The notes under the pieces: model-generated
Seen by the model: only the letters and a program-made list of their open reading frames with translations
Told to the model about the DNA's origin: nothing
Databases searched by the model: none
Source of the DNA: JANMDS01 sp031430575
GTDB lineage: Bacteria > Pseudomonadota > Gammaproteobacteria > Burkholderiales > Casimicrobiaceae
Assembly: GCA_031430575.1 (NCBI GenBank)
Contig: JANPBT010000076.1
Span: 1 to 62,350, forward strand
DNA length: 62,350 bases
Direction: 5' to 3'
Position numbers and translations under genes: made by a program
Shown here: one piece after another, positions 7,389-16,110 of the stretch
Position numbering within the stretch: the stretch's first letter is position 1
How the letters are laid out: each line of letters opens with the position of its first letter

Positions 7389-7982
7389 TTAAAGCACGCC
7401 TTTTGTCGATACTACGATGCCAGCTGCCCGCGGATCGCGCTCACACGCAATGCGCAGCGCTCTGGCAAAGGCTTTGAAAATCGTCTCGCATTGGTGATGG
7501 GCATTGTCGCCGCGCAGATTATCGATGTGCAGCGTGACCAACGCGTGATTGATGAAGCCTTGAAAAAATTCGTGGACGAGATCAACATCAAACGCGCCAA
7601 TCATCGCACGGGTGAATTTGCAATGAAACTCCATCCCAGGTCGACCCGATAAATCAATCACCACGCGCGACAGCGCTTCATCGAGAGGCACGTAGCTATG
7701 GCCATAGCGATAAATGCCAGTTTTGTCGCCAATCGCTTCTTTGAAGGCTTGCCCGAGCGTGATGCCAATATCTTCTACCGTGTGATGGGCGTCAATATGC
7801 AAATCTCCATTGGCATGCACGGTCACATCCATCATGCCATGGCGGGCAAGCTGATCGAGCATATGATCTAAAAACGGCACGCCGGTATTGAGATCAGTCT
7901 TGCCCGAGCCGTCGAGATTAAGCGCGACGGTGATTTGGGTTTCTTTGGTGTTGCGGGTAACGGTAGCGGTTCGAGCGTTCAT
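7389..7982 (-). CDS. hisB: imidazoleglycerol-phosphate dehydratase
   Basis: HisB dehydrates imidazole glycerol phosphate to imidazole acetol phosphate. From the ATG at 7982 it has 197 residues. The metal-binding signatures are present: FLDHMLDQLARHG, DIDAHHTVEDIGI and the C-terminal NAHHQCE. It is the monofunctional form, with no phosphatase domain. I chose this start because it overlaps the hisC stop as ATGA and matches the usual N-terminus MNARTATVTRNTKET; the longer frame upstream only re-reads hisC. Confidence 0.96.
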   Translation of the reverse strand: MNARTATVTRNTKETQITVALNLDGSGKTDLNTGVPFLDHMLDQLARHGMMDVTVHANGDLHIDAHHTVEDIGITLGQAFKEAIGDKTGIYRYGHSYVPLDEALSRVVIDLSGRPGMEFHCKFTRAMIGAFDVDLVHEFFQGFINHALVTLHIDNLRGDNAHHQCETIFKAFARALRIACERDPRAAGIVVSTKGVL

Positions 7983-9049
7983 AAGCAACATTTTCGCAGA
8001 GCGGCGAGCATCGCATCGTTTTCTGCAGGCGAGCCGATGGTAAGTCGTAGGCAATTATCCAACAATGGGTGGGCGCCATGGAAGGATTTCACCAGCACTC
8101 CCTCCGCTTTCATGTCCGCAAATACCTGCGGCGCAGATTTGACCCGTGCGAGGATGAAATTGGCAGCAGACGGGAAGGGCGTCACCCCAGGCGTGGACGA
8201 CAATAGGGGAAACAGGCGTTCGCGCTCGGCGTTGGTGGTGTCGCATTGGTCATCAAACACTTGTTTGTTTTGAAGTAATTTAATCGCCACCGCCTGCGTA
8301 AGCACATTGACATTAAATGGTGCGCGCACTTTGTCAAACTCGCTCAGCCAAGCTGGAGCACCCACTAAATAACCCAGACGCAGCCCGGCAAAACCAATTT
8401 TAGAGAACGTGCGCATAACGACCAGATTATCAAATTCATCGATACGATCTATAAATGATTTTTTAGCGAATGGCTGATACGCTTCATCGACAATCACCAA
8501 GCCCGGCGCAGCGCGGATGATCGCTTCCATTTCGGCGTCGGAGAAAAGATTTCCCGTTGGATTATTGGGGTAGGCTAGCCAAGTGAGTGCCGGCTGATGC
8601 TGCGCAATCAAAGCTAGCGTCGTCTCTAAATTGAGCGAAAAATCAGCATTTAGAGGCACGCCGATAAATTCAAGATGATTGAACTGCGCATTCATCTTGT
8701 ACATCGGAAACGCTGGAATCGGCGAGAGCACTTTTACGCCTGGCTGCGCCAGCGTTTGGGTGATGTATGTGATGCATTCGTCTGAGCCATTGCCGAGCAA
8801 GAGCGCATGATGCGGCGCGATGCCGAGCACATCGCGCATCACCGCATGTAGCGCTGGCGCGGTAGGCACTGGGTAGCGATTAATCGCAACTTGCTTGACT
8901 ACCTGCGCAACTTCCTCGGCCAACCACTCCGGCAATTGATATGGGTTTTCCATAACGTCTAACTTAACCATCCCCGTTGCGTCGTGCACGGGGTAGGCTT
9001 GCATCGGGCGGATGTCGGGGCGGATCGTTTTTTCGATGAAAGCGTTCAT
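7979..9049 (-). CDS. hisC: histidinol-phosphate aminotransferase
   Basis: HisC is the PLP-dependent aminotransferase that makes histidinol phosphate. The 356-aa fold-type I protein shows NGSDE (87-91), the NNPTG motif (162-166), VDEAY (187-191) and the PLP lysine K217 (RTFSKIGFAGLRLG). Residues 304-309 (KSAPQV in RVKSAPQVFADM) derive from a repeat copy in the small C-terminal domain. It is the first gene of the second half of the his operon. The usual upstream neighbour hisD is 5.8 kb away, so a promoter within 9050-9597 is expected. Confidence 0.96.
   Translation of the reverse strand: MNAFIEKTIRPDIRPMQAYPVHDATGMVKLDVMENPYQLPEWLAEEVAQVVKQVAINRYPVPTAPALHAVMRDVLGIAPHHALLLGNGSDECITYITQTLAQPGVKVLSPIPAFPMYKMNAQFNHLEFIGVPLNADFSLNLETTLALIAQHQPALTWLAYPNNPTGNLFSDAEMEAIIRAAPGLVIVDEAYQPFAKKSFIDRIDEFDNLVVMRTFSKIGFAGLRLGYLVGAPAWLSEFDKVRAPFNVNVLTQAVAIKLLQNKQVFDDQCDTTNAERERLFPLLSSTPGVTPFPSAANFILARVKSAPQVFADMKAEGVLVKSFHGAHPLLDNCLRLTIGSPAENDAMLAALRKCCL
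8123..8140 (+). repeat. TACC-dyad repeat, copy 9 (full 18 bp) inside hisC
   Basis: Encodes KSAPQV at HisC residues 304-309. Confidence 0.93.
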
Positions 9050-9597
9050 GGTGGGTAAAGTAAATTAGAGTGCTATTTCAGCATGGTTAAGGCGTGGATG
9101 CGATCAAGCCGACAAGCGAACCGAAGGGATCACGGATCACCGGCGCCTGCCGTTTGTGGTCAGTTTAGCGACGCAGAGTTACGATCATTCACTTCAAAGC
9201 AAAGTAAGTCACGCTTCCATCGATACCAACGGTGCCTTTCTCATCGGCTGGTTGGATACAAAAGGGGGTAAGTGACCTTTTCACAAAAGCAAACGGTGAA
9301 CTTTCATAGTTGATTGATGCACTTAATTTTTAAGCGTATCAAGGCGCAGCCGCGTGAGGATCTGCGATAAAGTAAACGATCGAATACGCTGGCTAAATTA
9401 TCGTCGATCAATTCAGTAGAAATGCATTGAATTCACGCGTGTCGCAGTTTACTTGTGGCACACGTTCTCTTGTAGCCATAGCGCACGTATCTGATTCTAG
9501 ATTTCTAAATTTCGCGAAACCGCACGGAACTTGCGCGCCATCCCGTATTTAAGAGGGAAAAAGCCATGCGTAGACCGATCTAGCGAGGATACACTGC
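9050..9597. other. intergenic region between hisC and the flippase gene, no gene seen
   Basis: About 550 bp between two divergently transcribed genes. I see no convincing ORF (one 62-codon frame at 9083-9271 has no start context or family), no repeat copy and no clear terminator. Promoters for hisC (leftward) and the flippase (rightward) should be here, but no strong -35/-10 pair stands out. The region is more AT-rich than the his genes. Confidence 0.6.
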
Positions 9598-11070
9598 TTG
9601 CCTATGCAAGCTTTTTCGATTGGTAAAAACGCGCTATTCAACATCTTACGCGGCGCTGCGGGGGCTGCTGCCGCAATCGGGTTACCGTTTATTGCGGCGA
9701 GAAATCTGGACGCGGATGCTTTTACAACTTGGATGTTGGCAACCCAGATTGCGTCATTAATTCTTTACTTCGAGGTTGGAGTGCCGAGCGCAGTCGCCCG
9801 ATTTGTGGCTCAAGCGAAACACGCTGGGGATGAGGTCGATTCGTTGAGTTGGGCTTACTCGGGCGCGAGTGCGCTGGCGATTCTCGGATCGATTGGCGGA
9901 GTAATCATTGTTGCCAGCGCAATGCAATTGCGTTACTTTTTCCCAAATCTGCCCACTAATGCGGAGACATCCACGATGCTTACCGTGACCATTATTGGCC
10001 TTGGCGCTGCAGTGGCGCTTCCATTTAGTGCTTTTGGAGGTGTGTTTATTGGTTTATCCAGAAGCGATATTACGGCGTTAATCACGGTCACCGGAAAACT
10101 TCTCGGGGTTGTGGCCGCGGGAGCGTGCGCGTTTTTTTTTAAGGAAACGATCGCAATGGCAATCGCGCTCGCATTTGTGGGGGTGTTGAGTGGCATTGCC
10201 CACTGGGTCTGGGTTTGCAAATTCATCGTACATACGAAAGGGTTATCGCACCATTTCTCGGTTGCAAAGATTTACGAGATTTCGAGATTTTGCGCGCCTT
10301 TTATTGTCTGGAGTGCGGCAACGTGGATTACCCTCGGCTTAGGCTCGCTTCTTGTCGCACGTTTCGACTACTCAGCGCTTTCTGCGTTTGCTGCCGTCAC
10401 GACATTGACAGCATTTCTAACCGGCATCGCGCAGGCTATTTTTTCTGCATTGATGCCCTATGCAGCGAAGCTTGACGCCCGTGAAGAGCGATTGGAACTT
10501 GGGTCGTTACTGATTCGCTCTACTCGAATCACGGTGTACTGCCTCGTTATCTGCGGAGCGCTATTGATCGTTTTGGGCGAGCAGATCTTGCGACTTTGGT
10601 TGGGCTCAAGCATCATTGCGCACGTTGGTAGCGCGATATTGGTACCGGTCGTGATCGGTCAATGCCTGCGACTCGCGCTGCAACCTTACGCAACTTTAGT
10701 GATTGCAACGGGTGAGCAGTCAAAAATTTGGACAACTCCTGTCGCCGAAGCTGCATTTACTATTGCTCTGAGTACCGTACTGGGTTGGAAATTTGGGGCA
10801 ATTGGAGTTGCGGTGGGGGGCGCGCTCAGTGCATTCCTTACGGTCTATATTCACATACAGTTCAATTTCCCCAAACTCTCTCGCATTCATGTCAATCGAA
10901 AACTCTTTACCGTCCAGGGAATGATTTTTCCGATTCTTAAGACTTCCCCTGTCATTGGTTCAGCCACGCTGTGTCTCTTTCTAGATGGATTCAAATGGCA
11001 AGTCATCGTTGGATTTTTGATCCTCACGTCGATCGTTATTGCTAACATTTGGCGAGAGCTACGCGACTAA
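9598..11070 (+). CDS. polysaccharide flippase, Wzx/MATE-like
   Basis: The 490-aa integral membrane protein has about 12-14 hydrophobic segments and the N-terminal pattern of Wzx-type flippases (GLPFIAARNLDADAFTTW, then EVGVPSAVARFVA). It probably moves undecaprenyl-linked oligosaccharides across the inner membrane. TTG is the chosen start because GAGGA at 9585-9589 lies 8 bp upstream; an in-frame ATG two codons later is the alternative. It sits in a block that interrupts the his operon and carries no repeat copy, which suggests later acquisition. Substrate unknown. Confidence 0.85.
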   Translation: MPMQAFSIGKNALFNILRGAAGAAAAIGLPFIAARNLDADAFTTWMLATQIASLILYFEVGVPSAVARFVAQAKHAGDEVDSLSWAYSGASALAILGSIGGVIIVASAMQLRYFFPNLPTNAETSTMLTVTIIGLGAAVALPFSAFGGVFIGLSRSDITALITVTGKLLGVVAAGACAFFFKETIAMAIALAFVGVLSGIAHWVWVCKFIVHTKGLSHHFSVAKIYEISRFCAPFIVWSAATWITLGLGSLLVARFDYSALSAFAAVTTLTAFLTGIAQAIFSALMPYAAKLDAREERLELGSLLIRSTRITVYCLVICGALLIVLGEQILRLWLGSSIIAHVGSAILVPVVIGQCLRLALQPYATLVIATGEQSKIWTTPVAEAAFTIALSTVLGWKFGAIGVAVGGALSAFLTVYIHIQFNFPKLSRIHVNRKLFTVQGMIFPILKTSPVIGSATLCLFLDGFKWQVIVGFLILTSIVIANIWRELRD

Positions 11071-11386
11071 ACCAAAGCCAACCTTACAGTCTAAACTGAG
11101 AGATGACTTCGCCAGTTGCGCACGACTTGTTGTGGATGATCTTGGTCGAATAGACTATAAACGGAGAAGTTCGAATCAGACGAGATTTTCAATTTTCCTA
11201 GCGATGTATCCCGGCGCAAAAAAGATGTTTTGATACTCTGGAATCGCTTTGTGGGGTGATTGATTTTCATTATCCAGAGACACAAAAGTTCTGTAATTTG
11301 CCGTAACCTCAAACGACGTTTTGATAGATTCAATGATAAATTTGAATATCGAATAATCGACTTGTTTTGAAAAATTTAAAGACGAA
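11071..11386. other. intergenic region, no gene seen
   Basis: 316 AT-rich bp between the flippase and the TylF-like methyltransferase. Short frames on the minus strand (up to 90 codons, overlapping the next gene) look like chance ORFs. No repeat copy, hairpin or RNA gene is apparent. Confidence 0.5.
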
Positions 11387-12130
11387 ATGAATGTTTTTTT
11401 GAAAAAACTGCTAGCAGGTATGGGATTGCGGATCGTCAGGATACCCAAAGGTCTTTCGCTCTATGATGATGATCAGTTAGTCACGCTCCTAAATCACGAT
11501 TTTGTTCGCGATTCCCGATTTATCGACGCGCATCGCGCAGGCGTTGCGACGGGCGAAATGTTTCCTGGTAAGTGGCGATTCCATGTCGCGATGTGGGCGG
11601 CGCGTCGTGGGACTCAGCTTGAAGGTGATTTTGTCGAGTGTGGCGTTAACACTGGTTCGTTGTCTGTCGCGGCGCTGACATACGTAGGTTGGAATTCTCT
11701 CGAGAAGTCCGCGCATTTGTTTGATACATGGACCGGTCTTGATGAAACCCAACTCACGCCCCGCGAAAGGGAGCTCAGCGATCATCGTTGGAGGGAGAGC
11801 TATGATCGGGACGTTTTCGACAAGGTCAAAGAGAACTTTCGCAAATTCGACAGGGTCAATTTTTATCGTGGCGCGGTTCCCAACACCCTTTCTGCAGCTA
11901 AGATTGAAAAAATCTCTTACCTTTCGATTGATATGAACTGTATGCAACCTGAAATCGCTGCGGCAGAGTATTTTTGGGAGAAAATGTCACCGGGCGCAGT
12001 GTTGCTCTTAGACGACTATGGATTTAACGGACCGCATCAAGTGCAAAAGGAGGCGTTTGACGAGTTTGCCAGCGCTCGCGGTTGCTCAGTGCTCTCGCTG
12101 CCGACTGGGCAAGGAATCATTATTCGTTAA
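11387..12130 (+). CDS. TylF/MycF-family (macrocin O-methyltransferase-like) methyltransferase
   Basis: The 247-aa protein shows the TylF-family SAM-binding start FVECGVNTGSLSVAAL (about 84-99), the metal-binding DTWTGLDET region and LLLDDYGFNG near residue 209, where the family coordinates Mg2+ with paired aspartates. Such enzymes methylate sugar hydroxyls on macrolides or surface polysaccharides. Given the flippase upstream and two more methyltransferases nearby, glycan modification is the likely role; this is inference. The gene is AT-rich and repeat-free, unlike the his genes around it. Confidence 0.85.
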   Translation: MNVFLKKLLAGMGLRIVRIPKGLSLYDDDQLVTLLNHDFVRDSRFIDAHRAGVATGEMFPGKWRFHVAMWAARRGTQLEGDFVECGVNTGSLSVAALTYVGWNSLEKSAHLFDTWTGLDETQLTPRERELSDHRWRESYDRDVFDKVKENFRKFDRVNFYRGAVPNTLSAAKIEKISYLSIDMNCMQPEIAAAEYFWEKMSPGAVLLLDDYGFNGPHQVQKEAFDEFASARGCSVLSLPTGQGIIIR

Positions 12131-12376
12131 ACTGAAGATGCTTTGGTGTGGACAGAGATTCCCAACCCCTAAGCTGGGGTTGCCTATCCTTCTTTGTAGG
12201 AATCGTTTGGTTTTACGCTTATTTGTGGGGCTAAAGTCCTCTCTGACTTTTCCGAAATTGATGCAAAACTTAATCGCGGCGTAGTTCAGGCGGAATCAAA
12301 TTCTGGGGTATTTGAATTTGATTAGCGAATCGCTTCCTTAGCATGTATCCCATTAACCAACTATCGGAAGTGAGCA
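12131..12376. other. intergenic region with a hairpin, no gene seen
   Basis: Downstream of the TylF-like gene. It holds the hairpin at 12163-12182 and otherwise AT-rich sequence with no supported ORF. Confidence 0.5.
12163..12182 (+). terminator. possible rho-independent terminator hairpin
   Basis: CAACCCC and GGGGTTG form a perfect 7-bp stem around the 6-base loop TAAGCT, 33 bp after the methyltransferase stop codon. The T tract that follows is poor (CCTATCCTTCTTTG), so function is uncertain. Confidence 0.4.
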
Positions 12377-12688
12377 ATGCCATTGGAGCGCGTTACTAGG
12401 TTTATCAAAAGCCCACTTTTAAACAAAATAAATTCGGTAAATTTATTTTTAGCGCGGGCGATAACTCAGCGAGTTCGGGTGAAGCGCGAGTCGTTTTTTT
12501 TCCAGGGAATAGCCCAACCGCTCTTTCGCTTGTTCCCGCTATTCGTTTGTGTAGCAGGATACTTTCGATTTCAAGATTTGAAGAGTCTATTTCTTGTCGC
12601 TTTATTTGCCAGCTTTTGTTTTACTGTTGTTGTCATGGTAAGCGAGGCGGGGCGGTGGAAATCGTGGTTCACATCAAAATATGCCTAG
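12377..12688 (+). CDS. possible small membrane protein, 103 aa
   Basis: The ATG at 12377 is preceded by GGAAG about 8 bp upstream and opens 103 codons. The C-terminal half has two hydrophobic stretches (roughly residues 48-62 and 70-87: LFRLFPLFVCVAGYF and LFLVALFASFCFTVVVMV). The N-terminus is basic. I recognise no family. It lies in a poorly organised region and could be a chance frame or the remnant of a larger membrane protein. Confidence 0.3.
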   Translation: MPLERVTRFIKSPLLNKINSVNLFLARAITQRVRVKRESFFFQGIAQPLFRLFPLFVCVAGYFRFQDLKSLFLVALFASFCFTVVVMVSEAGRWKSWFTSKYA

Positions 12689-12953
12689 ATAATCCAGAAC
12701 GCTTGAAATGCATCGCCCTCGTGTTACTGTCAAAGAAGTCCAAATCTAGTGGGTTGCAGCACTTCGAGGGCGATTTCTTACATGACACCTTCGCCGAAGC
12801 GGGTGCGGGCTTGGCAGATCTCTGATCTCGCCCAAAATCGATAATCGCGCGAGCACTCAAAATATTCCAATCCGTCGCAAATCACGCGCAGTACTTCTTG
12901 GACTTTGATGTTGCCGCCGACTGAAAGTTGACCAGATGGAGGTGGGCAATGTT
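12689..12953. other. non-coding or decayed region with a 10-bp inverted repeat
   Basis: No intact gene. ATCGCCCTCG (12712-12721) and CGAGGGCGAT (12765-12774) are perfect inverted 10-mers 43 bp apart. The minus strand beyond has an open stretch of about 60 codons without a start. The region could be the scar of a lost mobile element, but I cannot assign a family. Confidence 0.35.
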
Positions 12954-13868
12954 TTAAGACGAAATAATCTCTATTGCATCACCCAATTTAAGGATATCTG
13001 TCGCTTTCGCAAAGCGCTGTGCAAGAACGCGCAAAATCGAACTGTTAAACACAAAGCCTTCTGTAGACGAGCGGTTTGAACGGCGATTGAGCCAGATCTG
13101 GATACTGCCAAGCACCCCAGAAAAATCAGAATTGAAGTTAACCCGTTCAACTCGAAATCCGTGTTTTTTTAACATTGCGGTTAGTGTATCGGCAGAGTAG
13201 TTGTAGGTATGGACAGGCGCCCCAAGATACCACCAATAGGCGCGAAAGAACCTCGCATTAAGGCTCTCGATGTTGGGAACTCCGATGAGGAGCTTTCCGC
13301 CTGGTCGCAGCAATCGACGAATTTCGTCCAAAACTTCATTCGGATTAGCGATATGCTCAAAAGAATGATTAAGGCGAATGTAGTCGAAGTAGTCATGGGG
13401 AAACCCAGCCTCGATCAAGTTACCGTTAAAAATATCTAGCGCCCCAAGTCTTTTTCCTGCCTCGGAAGCGGCCTTACTTGGTTCAACGCCAAAAACCCCC
13501 CAACCTTTGGAGCGCATTTGATACAAAAAACGCCCACTACCGCAACCGATGTCGAGAACACGACCAGGCTTTTCAAAGACTGGATCGAGAGTGCCCAGCT
13601 TAATTAGCAGAAGCTTACGTATCAGCGCACGGCTCTTAGACTCCGGTTTTGTGAAGTCCTGAAATGAATAGTACGTGTTTGGATAGAATTTGCCGAGGTT
13701 TTCATCACTTGGCATGGGGTTCAGGCCCAACAGCCCACAGCCTAGGCATCTTGAATAGTCCCATGAGCCGTCGTTACCGTAGTGATGATCTTCCGCGCGA
13801 ATGGCAAGCTCAAACACGCTACCATCGCAAAGTGCGCACGACGTTGGGTTTTGGTTAGATTCTGGCAT
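12954..13868 (-). CDS. class I SAM-dependent methyltransferase (Zn-ribbon type)
   Basis: From the ATG at 13868 the protein has 304 residues. The N-terminal C-x2-C...C-x2-C (SCALCDGS and SRCLGCGLL) looks like the zinc ribbon often fused to sugar C-methyltransferase-like enzymes. The Rossmann motif VLDIGCGSGRFL is near residue 105, followed by NHSFEHIANP and LLRPGGKLLIGVPN. The longer frame to 13970 would overlap the upstream FkbM gene by 116 bp; the chosen start overlaps by 14 bp. It is likely to modify a surface glycan together with its neighbours. Confidence 0.83.
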   Translation of the reverse strand: MPESNQNPTSCALCDGSVFELAIRAEDHHYGNDGSWDYSRCLGCGLLGLNPMPSDENLGKFYPNTYYSFQDFTKPESKSRALIRKLLLIKLGTLDPVFEKPGRVLDIGCGSGRFLYQMRSKGWGVFGVEPSKAASEAGKRLGALDIFNGNLIEAGFPHDYFDYIRLNHSFEHIANPNEVLDEIRRLLRPGGKLLIGVPNIESLNARFFRAYWWYLGAPVHTYNYSADTLTAMLKKHGFRVERVNFNSDFSGVLGSIQIWLNRRSNRSSTEGFVFNSSILRVLAQRFAKATDILKLGDAIEIISS

Positions 13869-14769
13869 TCGTGAATACCGATGCAGATTCTTGAGGCACA
13901 AAGAATGCGAGCGGATAGAACGATTGAGTGCGGTGAACCAGCGCATTTTCCACTTTGTAATAGTGACCATTCAGAAGCATTGAGAAGAAGCGCGTTATGC
14001 GACCATCTGGAGCGCTTCCGAAGGCGCCAAAAAGTGAGTAATTCTCTAGCTTATTGAAACTATCAAGTATCTCAGGCTGCGCATCGACAAACCACTCGAA
14101 AGCGACAATGGGTCTGTTTTTTTGTATGACCCCGAGTAATGCATCGATAATTTCCCCCTCCATACCTTCCACGTCAATTTTAATCATGGCGCGCGAGAGT
14201 TGATCTCCATATTCACGAAAGAAGCTTTCCGCACCTACGAGTTTTATCGGGTACTCAATCGAGAACTCTTCGGTGGTTAGCCCAAAAACTTCGGGTGGGA
14301 GTTTAGAGCGCTCTTTCACTCGGCTGAGCCCATGGTTTGATCTACTCTCAGTAAGTGTTGCGGTGCCCGGATTCGAGGCGAGTCCGACATTAAAAAGCTC
14401 TACATTCTTGAGTCCATTTCCTGCGATATTAGCGTTGAGCACATGAAAAAGAACTGGATGCGGATCAATTCCAATTGCCCTACTAAAGTGAGGGGCGCAA
14501 GCGACTAGATGATTCCCAATGTTTGCTCCAATGTCGACGTAGAGTTCGTGATGTTTCGTTTCACCGGCAAGATCAATCATGAGATCAACAAGACCTTTTT
14601 CGAAACGACCGTCGGCTATGATCTGGCGGTCTATATAGCCAACGAAATCTACAAAATACTTATCTTTTCTGCCTCTAGCTCGTTTCGCAAGCCAGGAGAT
14701 CTGCCGATAAGCAGCGAAGCGCTCCAGTGCAGAGAACCCAGGTTGAAAATCAAAATAGCGACTCTTCAT
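13855..14769 (-). CDS. FkbM-family methyltransferase
   Basis: The 304-aa protein has the FkbM SAM-binding motif YVDIGANIGNH (about 97-107), the IGIDPHP acidic strand and IKIDVEGMEGEII near residue 198, diagnostic of the family. FkbM-type enzymes O-methylate polyketides, lipids or polysaccharides. Here the companions (flippase, other methyltransferases) favour polysaccharide. It starts 43 bp beyond the hisD stop on the same strand, so hisGD transcription may run into it. Confidence 0.88.
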   Translation of the reverse strand: MKSRYFDFQPGFSALERFAAYRQISWLAKRARGRKDKYFVDFVGYIDRQIIADGRFEKGLVDLMIDLAGETKHHELYVDIGANIGNHLVACAPHFSRAIGIDPHPVLFHVLNANIAGNGLKNVELFNVGLASNPGTATLTESRSNHGLSRVKERSKLPPEVFGLTTEEFSIEYPIKLVGAESFFREYGDQLSRAMIKIDVEGMEGEIIDALLGVIQKNRPIVAFEWFVDAQPEILDSFNKLENYSLFGAFGSAPDGRITRFFSMLLNGHYYKVENALVHRTQSFYPLAFFVPQESASVFTNARI

Positions 14770-14811
14770 CGATTGCTTTTCACTTTATTCCGTAGCCAAG
14801 AGTTTACTTGA

Positions 14812-16110
14812 TCAACTCGCGCTACGCATCTCTGCGGCCCGCGCATGCGCATGCAAGCCTTCGCCATAGGCGAGGGTAGCTGCAACCCCGGCCAATTTTT
14901 GCGCCGCAGGTATCGAGGGGTGAATAAGGCTTGTGCGCTTCTGAAAATCGTATACGCCCAATGGCGAGGCGAAGCGTGCCGTGCCGGAAGTAGGCAAGAC
15001 ATGATTGGGGCCGATGCAGTAGTCGCCGAGCGATTCGCAGGCATAGTGACCGACAAAAATTGCGCCGGCGTGGCGCAAATGCTTTACCCATCTTTCGGCG
15101 TCGTCGAGCGCGAGCTCTAAGTGCTCGGGGGCGATGGTGTTGCTGACTTCGCAGGCTTCTTCTAGCGAGCGCACGATGATCGTTGCGCCGCGATTAGAGA
15201 GCGACGCACGGATGATTTCAGCGCGGGGCATGGTGGGCAGCAAGCGGGCGATGGCTGCGTCCACCTTATCGGCGAACGCAATGCTGGGCGTGATCAAAAT
15301 GCTCTGCGCGACTTCATCGTGCTCGGCTTGGCTAAATAAATCCATCGCGACCCAATCGGCGTTGGCGGTATCGTCGGCAATCACCAAAATCTCGGATGGT
15401 CCCGCGACCATATCAATGCCCACTTGCCCGAAAACGCGGCGCTTCGCTGCAGCGACGTACGCGTTACCCGGGCCTACGATTTTGTCGACCCGCGGAATCG
15501 TAGCCGTGCCGTACGCGAGCGCACCCACCGCCTGCGCGCCGCCGACGGTGAACACGCGATCAACTCCGGTGAGATGGGCGGCGGCGAGCACTAGCGGATT
15601 GCGCACACCATTGGGCGTGGGCACGACCATGATGAGCTCGCCCACGCCAGCGACTTTCGCAGGAATGGCGTTCATCAAAATCGAAGAGGGGTAGGTCGCT
15701 TTTCCGCCGGGCACGTAGAGCCCGACCCGATCAAGAGGCGTTACGATTTGACCGAGTGTTGTGCCATCGGCCTCGGTATATTGCCAAGAGCCCTGCGCTT
15801 GCCGCTCGTGAAAGGTGCGCACGCGATCAGCGGCGATCTGGAGCGCCTCAAACTGCGCCGCAGGTATTTCTGTTGCAGCGCGTGCGATTTCGTCTTTACT
15901 AATTTCAAGCGCGCTTGCGCTAGTGACGTTGACCCGATCAAAACGCGCGGTATATTTCAGCAAGGCGTCATCACCGCGCGTGCGCACAGCGTCTAAGATT
16001 TCAGCAGCCACGCGATCAACTTCAGGATCGAGCGCGCCCGCAAAGTGCGTGAGATTTGCCAGAGAAACGGCAAAATCTGCGCCGCAGGTATTAAGGCGAC
16101 GAAGCTTCAT
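14812..16110 (-). CDS. hisD: histidinol dehydrogenase
   Basis: HisD oxidises histidinol to histidine in two NAD+-dependent steps. The 432-aa protein has the family segments PGGKATYPSS, VGPGNAYVAAAKR, AEHDEVAQSILIT (zinc/catalytic region) and the C-terminal AFTxH-like end. It carries three repeat-derived peptides: NTCGAD at 7-12, IPAAQ at about 82-86 and IPAAQ at about 400-404, more than any other his gene. Its start overlaps the hisG stop by 4 bp. The next his gene, hisC, is displaced by 5.8 kb. Confidence 0.97.
   Translation of the reverse strand: MKLRRLNTCGADFAVSLANLTHFAGALDPEVDRVAAEILDAVRTRGDDALLKYTARFDRVNVTSASALEISKDEIARAATEIPAAQFEALQIAADRVRTFHERQAQGSWQYTEADGTTLGQIVTPLDRVGLYVPGGKATYPSSILMNAIPAKVAGVGELIMVVPTPNGVRNPLVLAAAHLTGVDRVFTVGGAQAVGALAYGTATIPRVDKIVGPGNAYVAAAKRRVFGQVGIDMVAGPSEILVIADDTANADWVAMDLFSQAEHDEVAQSILITPSIAFADKVDAAIARLLPTMPRAEIIRASLSNRGATIIVRSLEEACEVSNTIAPEHLELALDDAERWVKHLRHAGAIFVGHYACESLGDYCIGPNHVLPTSGTARFASPLGVYDFQKRTSLIHPSIPAAQKLAGVAATLAYGEGLHAHARAAEMRSAS
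14900..14912 (-). repeat. TACC-dyad repeat, copy 10 (13 bp, diverged) inside hisD
   Basis: Encodes PAAQK near HisD residue 402. The flank past the core has decayed. Confidence 0.7.
15851..15866 (-). repeat. TACC-dyad repeat, copy 11 (14-bp core) inside hisD
   Basis: Encodes IPAAQF near HisD residue 83. Confidence 0.9.
16073..16090 (-). repeat. TACC-dyad repeat, copy 12 (full 18 bp) inside hisD
   Basis: Encodes NTCGADF at HisD residues 7-13, close to the start codon. The frame differs from copies 10 and 11. Confidence 0.93.
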
